Assembly (NCBI GenBank): GCA_030849065.1
Contig: JASAON010001344.1
Coordinates: forward strand, 1-15,445
Origin: Jaenimonas drosophilae
Lineage: Eukaryota > Euglenozoa > Kinetoplastea > Trypanosomatida > Trypanosomatidae
Direction of reading: 5' to 3'
Length of the DNA: 15,445 nucleotides
Shown: positions 1 through 6,613 of the stretch, in pieces
Position numbering within the stretch: position 1 is the first letter of the stretch
Layout: each line of letters begins with the position of its first letter
Position numbers and translations under genes: made by a program
The notes under the pieces: model-generated
The model's database searches: none
Seen by the model: only the letters and a program-made list of their open reading frames with translations
What the model was told of the DNA's origin: nothing

Positions 1-2
1 TC

Positions 3-2114
3 AATGAGTGGCCCGCTGTGTTTCCGATGGTGGATTACGTCAGTGAGATTTACCGACGGACCATGCCAGAGCAGTGGCAGCGCCAGATGGATGCAATCCC
101 AGATGTGGTTCGCATTCACAATTCTCCATTCTCTACACTCACCATTAACTCTCAGTTCCGTACAGCCTCTCACACCGATGCTGGGGACTTCGATGACGGA
201 TACGGCTGCCTTGCCTCCCTCGAAGGCGACTATCAAGGCCTCCACCTTACCTTCGATAACTTCCACGTGAATTACGTCATTAGACCGGGCGATGTGCTCG
301 TCTTCAACACACATCACTTTCACTCCAACACAGAACTGGAGCTGCTCGATAACAGAAAGTGGAGTAGACTGACGTGTGTCTTCTACTACCGTGCATCTCT
401 TGGTGAGCCAGCAGGCTACAGCGAATATCGCCGTCGCTTGCTCAACGCGAAGCAGGTCAAGAAGGCGACTCTTTTCCAGACCATTGTTGAGAAACCAAAT
501 GGGGTGAATCTGAACAGAGCCGCGGAAGTCCATCCCATCTCACTGACTCCCTTTGGCCTCCTGGAGGCCATTGGAAACATGTGCCACTGCCGACCAAAGT
601 CAAGAATTGTGCATCAGTGGCTTCTGGACGTGCATGAGGCCACGGAGGCCGGCCGACCAGAAGAGCTTCTCTTTGGTGAAGTACTCGTAAACCTCGATGG
701 ACTGCCTGCGCGTCATGCGGATGATATCGTCCGAGTGCACTCCCCCTCGTACTTTTATAAATCTCCAGCGATGGGCGGATTTAAGGACTTCGACGAGATT
801 CCCGCCACGTTTGCCGAGAAGGCGAATTTTTTTCAGGTGGAGAACCTTTCAGAATACATCAACTCCGAACTGGTTGATCTCTGGGCCGACGCTCGCTGTC
901 AGTGGCTGGGGAAGGTGAAGGAAGAGTGGGAAAGTATGGTGAAACGTTCTGCAAATCGCGAATCGTTCATGTGGAATAACCGCTCCGACCTCACCTCAAC
1001 CTTTTTCGAGGCATGCGAAGTGGCTAAAGCCGTTTTTCTGGATCTTCGAGAGAAGGAGAGTGCCATACCCCAACAAGAGGAGACCTTCTGGACTCTCTTT
1101 GCCTGCCACTTGCACCGCGCAACGGTGACTGAGCTACGGATGCCTGAGACCGCCATCACACTGAAGAAGCTCAACGTTAAGCTAAAAGACTTTAACTTTG
1201 GCGGAACGCGGTACTTCAAGGACATGGACGATATTGAGCAGCAGCGTCGGTTGGACCGCCGTCAGCGTATTGAGGAGGCTCGTCGGGCAGGTGGTGCTCA
1301 AAGCCGTGTGAAGCAGCCCAGCGAGTGGGCCAAAAATGATACCTTTGACTATCAGACGGAGGACTGCGTGGTAGACTACACGAGTCTTGGTTTCGCCACA
1401 CCCGCAGAGAACGCCGACCGCGCGGTGGATGTTGCCCTGTATTGCAAATGTGCCAATCCCAATGCCATTCCAGACGTGGTGGAGATCCTCATTGTCTTTC
1501 CGCGCCCGTCGGCACCGCCGCGGCGTACGACGGCGCCCGCAAAACGAACATCCCGGGAACCCTGCGGGGCGGAGTATTCTCGAATCATGGAGAACCCAGC
1601 CGCTTTGCGCATACTGCACGGCAGTACAGCAGATGGCTCCTGTGTGGTGAACGACCCGGGAGCCTCCCTCCCCCCTCCCACCATCTTCAAAAAGGGACGT
1701 CTCCAGATTCACTACGCGTACGCTGATGAGCTCCCCACCCGTCGGTTCCACTTTACCATTTTGCAGCATGCCCTCATTGGCCAGCCCGATCCAGAGGCGG
1801 CAAAGGCGATGATTGAGAAGTGCCGCTCATTTACACGAGGCTGCGTGTTTGTTTTGGAGAGTGAGCTGTGGTGCCGCCAGCATTACACCATTCACAGTAC
1901 TATCCGGGAAGCTTATGCGGAGGTGGCAGAGGGATGCTACCAGGACCTTCTTCGTGCGCGATATGGTGTCCGCGATGCGGTGGTCCGGACTCGTCCGCAG
2001 CTTCGAGAGCTCGTTCCTGATCTGAGTGCGATCTATAAACTTCGTGGCTCCCCGCTCAATTCGTTGATTCTTCTGTGCTCCACGCAACGTGAAGAAAACA
2101 CCGAAAGACAGTAG
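3..2114 (+). CDS. JBP1: Thymine dioxygenase JBP1 (base J-binding protein 1), 5'-truncated
   Basis: JBP1 binds base J (beta-D-glucosyl-hydroxymethyluracil) in nuclear DNA and hydroxylates thymine, the first step of J synthesis. It is an Fe(II)/2-oxoglutarate dioxygenase. The frame is open from base 3 with no start, so the N-terminus lies outside the window; 703 residues are visible. Numbering from base 3, the iron ligands are His57 and Asp59 (HTD, 171-179) and His107 (321-323). Arg122 (366-368) fits the 2-oxoglutarate-binding arginine. The His-to-His spacing of 50 equals that recalled for Leishmania tarentolae JBP1 (189/239). By that offset about 132 residues are missing and the full length would be about 835, close to known JBP1 (about 827-839). 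The J-DNA-binding insert covers roughly residues 250-430. Asp396, with Lys388, Lys389, Lys393 and Arg403, has the spacing of the known base-J recognition aspartate (Asp525) and its basic neighbours. All visible key residues are intact, so the gene looks functional. The stop is TAG. Confidence 0.96.
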   Translation, partial: NEWPAVFPMVDYVSEIYRRTMPEQWQRQMDAIPDVVRIHNSPFSTLTINSQFRTASHTDAGDFDDGYGCLASLEGDYQGLHLTFDNFHVNYVIRPGDVLVFNTHHFHSNTELELLDNRKWSRLTCVFYYRASLGEPAGYSEYRRRLLNAKQVKKATLFQTIVEKPNGVNLNRAAEVHPISLTPFGLLEAIGNMCHCRPKSRIVHQWLLDVHEATEAGRPEELLFGEVLVNLDGLPARHADDIVRVHSPSYFYKSPAMGGFKDFDEIPATFAEKANFFQVENLSEYINSELVDLWADARCQWLGKVKEEWESMVKRSANRESFMWNNRSDLTSTFFEACEVAKAVFLDLREKESAIPQQEETFWTLFACHLHRATVTELRMPETAITLKKLNVKLKDFNFGGTRYFKDMDDIEQQRRLDRRQRIEEARRAGGAQSRVKQPSEWAKNDTFDYQTEDCVVDYTSLGFATPAENADRAVDVALYCKCANPNAIPDVVEILIVFPRPSAPPRRTTAPAKRTSREPCGAEYSRIMENPAALRILHGSTADGSCVVNDPGASLPPPTIFKKGRLQIHYAYADELPTRRFHFTILQHALIGQPDPEAAKAMIEKCRSFTRGCVFVLESELWCRQHYTIHSTIREAYAEVAEGCYQDLLRARYGVRDAVVRTRPQLRELVPDLSAIYKLRGSPLNSLILLCSTQREENTERQ

Positions 2115-2154
2115 CTCCCTCCTGAAATTTATACAGTTGTCAAAATACTCTGTT

Positions 2155-2172
2155 CATCATCATCATCATCAT
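2155..2172 (+). repeat. (CAT)6 microsatellite
   Basis: Six perfect CAT units, 41 bases after the JBP1 stop and therefore in its 3' UTR. It would read as poly-His in one frame, but no gene uses that frame. Confidence 0.9.
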
Positions 2173-2817
2173 GTCACTCCTGCCGCCATTCTTCCTCGCG
2201 TGAGTGTGCGGTCGGTTCTTGTGTTTTGTTCTTTTGTTTTTCTTTGTTCTTCCCACAGCCACAGTACCTCAACTCATGGTGGTCGCGGCTGATGCGCGCA
2301 TACAACTGTCACAACCTCTGGGATGTACGGGTGTGTGGGCCATCGATTCGGTGGAGCCACCAACTCTAACTAGCTCTGCCGACTTGTTTTCTTCTCCACA
2401 AATGTTTGAGCATTTCTCTGTGTAGATGCGCGAGGTCTGCTGTTGAGCGCTCACGTACGTGCCGTGTGGTGCGGCGGCGTGCGAATGGAGAGGGTCCATG
2501 CAGTGGGCTGACACGAGGCTCGACTTGATAAGTTTGGTATTTCTTGGTGGAGCAAAGGAGGCCTCCCCTCCTATCTCCCCCGACCCTACCTTCTCAGCTG
2601 CTTCATTGCTTTTGGTTCTCTCTCTAACCCCCAGGTGGTCGCGTACGCCAATTCTTTTCATTCCCAATGAATCACCCTCTGCGTTTCTCTTGGCGTCCAC
2701 GATATGTGTGATGGGGGCTTGCACGCCGGCCTGGCAGATCCATCAGCCGTGGAGTAAAAGCGGCCAGTACCCTCGATTTTTTTTTCTTGTTACTTTCGGA
2801 GACACAGTTGCTCCAGA

Positions 2818-2836
2818 TGAATGAATGAATGAATGA
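2818..2836 (+). repeat. (TGAA)4 tetranucleotide repeat
   Basis: Four TGAA units followed by TGA. It lies in the gene-free interval after JBP1, shortly before a C-rich run at 2859-2877. Confidence 0.85.
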
Positions 2837-3506
2837 GGCCAGCATCACTGTTTGTTGGCCCTCCCCCCTCCCCCTCCATCGCTCTGCGCACACAACTTTT
2901 GTGACGCAGTACGACGCGCATTGATGGTCATGGACCAAACAATAAAGAACCGCGTGTGCTTGCCAAGTTTGTGATCGGTATGAGCTGATGGGCGCTGTGT
3001 TTGCTTCTTTTTCTCTGTGGTAGCGTAGACGCGTTATCTTCGGCCTTTCTATGAGTGTGCGTGGGGCATATGACACTCTTTCGTTTGATTGCTTTTGCCC
3101 GTTGTTTCTTCTTCTTCAGTGGTGATTTTGCTGTGTGAGGGCCTGGAGATGGCTACGTCTCACACCTGTTAAGTAACTTGGTAGGCCCCACCCTGAGGCT
3201 TTGCTGAGCGTTTGATTTGGCCCAAAGCCATGGACAAACACAATGTGTTCGAGATGTGCCGGCTTGCAACGCTTCAATCAGCTCCACATTCAAAGTGAAG
3301 CCCACGTGAACGCATGGTGTCTGCCGCGTGCTAACTTGTTTGTTTTTCAACGCATCTAGCTTATCCGCGCCGGGGGGTGTCCTGTTTTCGGCTTTTGAGT
3401 TCAGGATGGCCCACACAGCAAGAAGTGGTAAGTTGTGGGGCCGAGAACTCCCTCAGGTTACTCCCATCCATCGTATTCCCTCCACAGCCCAGCCCTCCCA
3501 TCATCA

Positions 3507-3550
3507 CTCTCTCTCTCTCACTATCTTCTATCTCTCTCTTTCTCTCTTCC
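3507..3550 (+). repeat. CT-rich polypyrimidine tract
   Basis: An almost pure C/T stretch dominated by CT dinucleotides. Such tracts act as trans-splicing signals in kinetoplastids, and the first convincing AG downstream is near 3584-3585. No open frame follows that acceptor, so if it is used the product would be non-coding or an alternative long leader of the rhodanese gene at 4382. Confidence 0.55.
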
Positions 3551-3606
3551 GTTTGTGGCTTTACCTTGAAAACGTCCTACTCAGCTGGGATGATGTGATG
3601 GATTGA

Positions 3607-3657
3607 TTGTTGAGGTGGTTGCTGCTGTGGTTATTGTTGTTGTCGTTGTTGTTGCTG
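3607..3657 (+). repeat. TTG/TGT-rich imperfect trinucleotide repeat
   Basis: Degenerate runs of GTT/TTG units. Similar blocks recur around 3708-3722 and 3801-3848. They produce long but meaningless frames (poly-Leu forward, poly-Gln reverse). They resemble the T/G-rich UTR sequence common in trypanosomatids. Confidence 0.7.
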
Positions 3658-3800
3658 TTTTCGGTTTCTTTGCTTCCGTGGGAGAGCTCAATCAAATACT
3701 CGTGTTGATGCTGTTGTTGTTATTCCTATATTTTGGTTTCATCTAGGTATTTTCCGTGTCTCCCCTTGATACGCTTATGTTGTTAGTGGCTGTTGTGGCG

Positions 3801-3848
3801 AAATTTCTGTTGTTTGTTTGTTTGTTTCTTCGTTGTTGTTGTTGTTGA
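3801..3848 (+). repeat. TTTG and TTG short tandem repeats
   Basis: Consecutive GTTT units followed by about five GTT units, in the same gene-free interval. No function is apparent beyond UTR-like or splice-signal-like composition. Confidence 0.7.
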
Positions 3849-4276
3849 TATCTTCTGTCCTCTTCATCCGTACCGTCGTCACCGCTTCTGCTTTGTTCGT
3901 TCTGGATGAGGATTGTTGTCGTTCCGCCACTCACAGACCACTTTTTTTTTTGCTCTCTTTTGTACCCGCACTTTATTTAGCAGTAATTCACGATAACGGT
4001 AAAACATCTGCGAACATCCATTCCATCCCTCTCGTCTCCACTATCCCGATAAGTCCTCTCACGCAGCAATACAGAGGAAGTTGGGGACCATCACAAAGCC
4101 CATATGGTACCATGCTGCCCTCCTCCATTTCACACTCCACTGGCCCTGCTACCACAACAGGAAGTATTTAGCGCTGTGCAGGGGTTGCCAGGGGCGCAGG
4201 TAAGACTCCCAATAGACGAATTGAATGAATCATGAAGTTCATCCATCATGGTGCTGATTGTTATGATGGTGGGGTT

Positions 4277-4290
4277 TGTGTGTGTGTGTG
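4277..4290 (+). repeat. (TG)7 dinucleotide repeat
   Basis: Seven TG units just upstream of the pyrimidine tract that precedes the first rhodanese gene. Confidence 0.8.
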
Positions 4291-4307
4291 TCAGTGATAC
4301 ATATGCT

Positions 4308-4339
4308 GCTTTTTCTTTTCCCTCTATTCCCATTCGAAG
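4308..4339 (+). promoter_or_regulatory. Probable spliced-leader acceptor for the first rhodanese gene
   Basis: A pyrimidine tract (about 4308-4331) is followed by AG at 4338-4339, giving a 42-base leader with no upstream ATG before 4382. A second candidate AG at 4367-4368 follows a shorter CTT-rich tract and would give a 13-base leader. The assignment rests on sequence pattern only. Confidence 0.55.
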
Positions 4340-4381
4340 ACTGACTTCTTCTTCACTACACAAAACAGCATCACCAACATC

Positions 4382-4762
4382 ATGGGCGGCAGCGGATCTA
4401 AGGCGGCGGCACTCTCCTTCGAGGACATGAATGCCCTTGTCTCAAGCAAACTGAGCGGAAAGGAGGCGAACACGTTCATCCTTGATGTGCGCGGCGTGTC
4501 TGAGGTGAAGTCAAGCGGTATCATTCCGACCGCGGTGAATGTACCTCTCGATCAGCTCGATTCCGCTCTCAAGAGTACGGCCGAAGACTTCCAAAAGACC
4601 TACAGCTCCCCTAAGCCCGTTGTTTCTGACCGCGTTGTGACGTACTGCATGCGCGGCATGCGTGCAGAGAGTGCCGCCAAGATTATGACCTCTAACGGCT
4701 ACACCTCCGTCGAAGTTTACCCAGGCAGCTGGTCCGAGTGGTCCAAGAAGTACATCAAGTAA
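4382..4762 (+). CDS. Single-domain rhodanese, probably N-myristoylated (copy 1)
   Basis: A 126-residue single rhodanese domain. Family members transfer sulfane sulfur from donors such as thiosulfate or persulfides to thiols through a cysteine persulfide. Asp35 and Arg37 lie in the conserved DVR strand. The active-site loop starts at Cys89 and reads CMRGMR, the six-residue length of true sulfurtransferases rather than the seven-residue loop of Cdc25/arsenate-reductase relatives. The family's C-terminal glycine/tryptophan motif is present as PGSWSEW. The start at 4382 follows a good acceptor. It begins MGGSGSK: Gly2, Ser6 and Lys7 match the N-myristoyltransferase consensus, so membrane attachment is likely. 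The next gene is a close paralogue without this motif. Substrate and partner cannot be told from sequence. Confidence 0.9.
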   Translation: MGGSGSKAAALSFEDMNALVSSKLSGKEANTFILDVRGVSEVKSSGIIPTAVNVPLDQLDSALKSTAEDFQKTYSSPKPVVSDRVVTYCMRGMRAESAAKIMTSNGYTSVEVYPGSWSEWSKKYIK

Positions 4763-5104
4763 AGTAAAAGTTTGGTAGATCACTTCCAACACGTGGGAAG
4801 CCTCTAGGATATACCTCAACAATCCCAAAACCTCTTCGATACGTTTATCAAAACACTCTCCCTTGTTTTTTTTTTTGCGCCGTCCTGCATTTATCCATAC
4901 ACCAAATGCTTCCACCTATCGTGATTCTGGCGAATGGAGGCACCTCACGTGTGTTTGTGTTGTTCGATGTTTGTTTTGAGGCGAGATGGAAAGCCTCTCG
5001 GGACCTTCATGCTCGCCTCGCGTGTATTCATGTTCTCATCAGCGACCTACACCAACTTACTCTCTCCTCACGGTTCTCACGGAGAGCGGTGGTGATGATG
5101 ATCT

Positions 5105-5159
5105 CTTTACTTACTCACTGCTGTTTCTCTTCATACTTTCATACTTGCTCCCAAACTAG
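5105..5159 (+). promoter_or_regulatory. Probable spliced-leader acceptor for rhodanese copy 2
   Basis: A C/T-rich stretch (about 5105-5152) is followed by AG at 5158-5159. This leaves a 40-base leader without an upstream ATG before 5200 and removes the out-of-family N-terminal extension that would begin at 4906. Confidence 0.6.
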
Positions 5160-5199
5160 ATCTGCTCTCCAAACAACCACCAACACTTTCCCACTCACC

Positions 5200-5541
5200 A
5201 TGGCTCCTTTGTCCTACGATGACATGAAGGCTCTTTCGGCCAACAAGCCAGCAAACACGTTCATCTTTGATGTGCGCGGCACCGATGAGGTGAAGTCCAG
5301 CGGTATTATTCCTGGTGCCGTCAACGTCCCACTCGATCAGATGGATGCCGCCGCCAAGAGCTCCGATGCCGATTTCACGAAGACCTTCAACTCTGCCAAG
5401 CCCGCCAAGTCGGACCGCGTGGTGACTTACTGCATGCGCGGCATGCGAGCAGAGAATGCGGCCAACATTCTTACAAGCAACGGATATACAAACGTGGATG
5501 TATACCCAGGCAGCTGGATGGAGTGGTCCTCGAAGCAGTAA
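5200..5541 (+). CDS. Single-domain rhodanese, cytosolic-type (copy 2)
   Basis: A 113-residue rhodanese, closely related to copy 1 in protein and DNA, so the two arose by tandem duplication. Asp24 and Arg26 (DVR) are present. The catalytic Cys78 starts the same CMRGMR loop, and the family's closing motif reads PGSWMEW. The same frame is open back to an ATG at 4906, but that extension has no family resemblance and lies upstream of the predicted splice acceptor, so the start at 5200 is preferred. It begins MAPLSYDD, with no glycine at position 2 and no hydrophobic or basic targeting stretch, so a soluble cytosolic enzyme is the simplest reading. The role inferred from the family is a small sulfurtransferase using thiosulfate or a persulfide, perhaps with trypanothione or glutathione as acceptor; the acceptor is a guess. 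Confidence 0.9.
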   Translation: MAPLSYDDMKALSANKPANTFIFDVRGTDEVKSSGIIPGAVNVPLDQMDAAAKSSDADFTKTFNSAKPAKSDRVVTYCMRGMRAENAANILTSNGYTNVDVYPGSWMEWSSKQ

Positions 5542-5956
5542 GTCAGTCCCCCTCACCACGAACTCAAGCTGGGAGGATAACGCTCAAAATCTATTTTTCT
5601 TTTGTCCTAAGATGGCAAGACAGGATGAGTGTGGCTAGTACCCATGACGTGCGAGTGTAGCAACCTATACTCATACAGTAGAACTCCATGAAGCACACAT
5701 GACTTCATCCTTCGTCCATACACACCATCCATACACACACAAAACAATCCAAATCCTTCATGTTTTTACGTATGAAAAATCCTCCCAAACGCTACCTTGT
5801 TTTCTTTTCAATTTTGATTTGTTACGCCGTCAGGACTCTACGCCTTCCGACGTCGCTTGGTCCTCGTCGGCGCCAACAATGCCCAACATGCAAACTCACT
5901 CCCCACAAACATGTTTCATGATTCATCCACATGCACGAGTTAATTCACCAAAACCA

Positions 5957-5990
5957 TGTCTCTCTTTCTCTGGTGTTGCTGTTATTGTAG
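5957..5990 (+). promoter_or_regulatory. Probable spliced-leader acceptor for rhodanese copy 3
   Basis: A CT-rich then T-rich tract ends in AG at 5989-5990, only 8 bases before the ATG at 5999. It supports 5999 as the start rather than the in-frame ATG at 5699. Confidence 0.55.
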
Positions 5991-5998
5991 GCGTGAGG

Positions 5999-6448
5999 AT
6001 GCGTAGGTCGAAGTTTCTGTGGTGGGGCGACGTTGGAACTGCGCAGGTACGCCAGCTTGTTGCAGCAAAGGATGCCGTCGTCCGCTCACGCCGAGATAAT
6101 CTCGGGTGGTCAACGGTGAAGAACATGCATCTGATTGACGTTCGCTCCACACATGAGGTGGCCAGTGGTGGCTGCATTGCTCACGCAGTAGTAATACCAC
6201 TGGCCATATTGGCCGATGTGTTGCGGATGCCAGTGGACGGCGGTCTAGTTGAGGACGATGACTTTGAGGAGGTCTTCGGCATCGAGCGGCCACTTCCTGG
6301 GGAGACCCAACTCATTCTCTATAGTCACAGTGGCGGTCGCTCTACGGCGGCGATGGAGGTACTGGAGCAAATGGGATTCACAGAGTGCAGCAACTACTGC
6401 GGTGGATGGGATGAGTGGCGAGGAGCTCATGCTCATCCAACGGCCTAA
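5999..6448 (+). CDS. Diverged rhodanese-like protein lacking the catalytic cysteine (copy 3)
   Basis: 149 residues in a rhodanese layout: DVR at 47-49, then SGG, a short loop ending in a proline-leucine (67-68), an acidic DDDFEE segment, the active-site strand and loop, and a closing GGWDEW. At the catalytic position the residue is Ser109 (AGT, 6323-6325) after Tyr108, where copies 1 and 2 have Cys after Tyr; the loop reads SHSGGR. Loop length is unchanged, so this is a substitution in an intact fold. It probably cannot carry a persulfide, and may be a binding or regulatory pseudo-enzyme. The frame continues upstream to an ATG at 5699, but that part is low in complexity and lies before the predicted splice acceptor. 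The basic N-terminus (MRRSK) could be a short mitochondrial presequence, but this is weak. It follows copies 1 and 2 directly, consistent with an older duplication. Confidence 0.82.
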   Translation: MRRSKFLWWGDVGTAQVRQLVAAKDAVVRSRRDNLGWSTVKNMHLIDVRSTHEVASGGCIAHAVVIPLAILADVLRMPVDGGLVEDDDFEEVFGIERPLPGETQLILYSHSGGRSTAAMEVLEQMGFTECSNYCGGWDEWRGAHAHPTA

Positions 6449-6530
6449 TTTTGAGTGTCTGTGTGTGTTCGTGGTACTCACGAGGCGAGGTTGTTGTGCT
6501 ACCTTCATTCTTCGCGCCAATCATCCACTT

Positions 6531-6585
6531 GTTTCTCTCTCTCTCTCTTCTTGTTTCTCTTCACTTTGTTGGTTCGGTGTTGAAG
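6531..6585 (+). promoter_or_regulatory. Probable spliced-leader acceptor for the J-domain gene
   Basis: A CT repeat and T-rich tract (6531-6571) is followed by AG at 6584-6585, giving a 28-base leader with no upstream ATG before 6614. Confidence 0.6.
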
Positions 6586-6613
6586 CGCTGGTCTGACCTC
6601 ATTTCTTCGTTCG

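Larger units (their letters stand above)
2115..4381. other. Long gene-free interval between JBP1 and the first rhodanese gene
   Basis: About 2.27 kb without a credible reading frame. The longest frames here start at GTG or TTG, are low in complexity and resemble no family I know. The interval must contain the JBP1 3' UTR and polyadenylation region, then the splice signals and leader of the next gene. It is rich in simple sequence: a CAT run, a TGAA run, C runs, a CT-rich tract near 3507-3550 and TTG-rich blocks at 3607-3657 and 3801-3848. It is several times longer than the other intergenic gaps in the window (about 165 to 770 bases). A non-coding RNA cannot be excluded, but I see no tRNA or snoRNA box pattern that I could defend. 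Confidence 0.7.

Noticed and set aside
1182..1769. 195-codon frame on the - strand inside JBP1
   Set aside because: Antisense to conserved JBP1 sequence, low-complexity translation, no recognisable domain.
2155..2172. CAT run as a poly-His tag or vector sequence
   Set aside because: It lies after the JBP1 stop codon, in no credible frame, among other natural simple repeats, with no vector sequence around it.
2269..2724. 151-codon frame on the - strand after JBP1
   Set aside because: Starts at GTG, runs against the transcription direction of all genes, and the translation resembles nothing known.
2459..2824. 121-codon + strand frame in the JBP1 3' interval
   Set aside because: Starts at GTG, has no ATG near its beginning, and the composition is not protein-like.
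3818..4171. 117-codon + strand frame with a Leu-rich beginning like a signal peptide
   Set aside because: Starts at TTG, and the Leu run comes from a TTG/CTT microsatellite. The first ATG is close to its end.
4906..5199. In-frame N-terminal extension of rhodanese copy 2
   Set aside because: It lies upstream of a convincing splice acceptor at 5159 and has no similarity to copy 1, while 5200 aligns with the start of the domain.
5699..5998. In-frame 100-codon N-terminal extension of rhodanese copy 3
   Set aside because: His/Thr/Ser-rich UTR-like translation, lying before a pyrimidine tract and AG at 5990. The ATG at 5999 is better placed.
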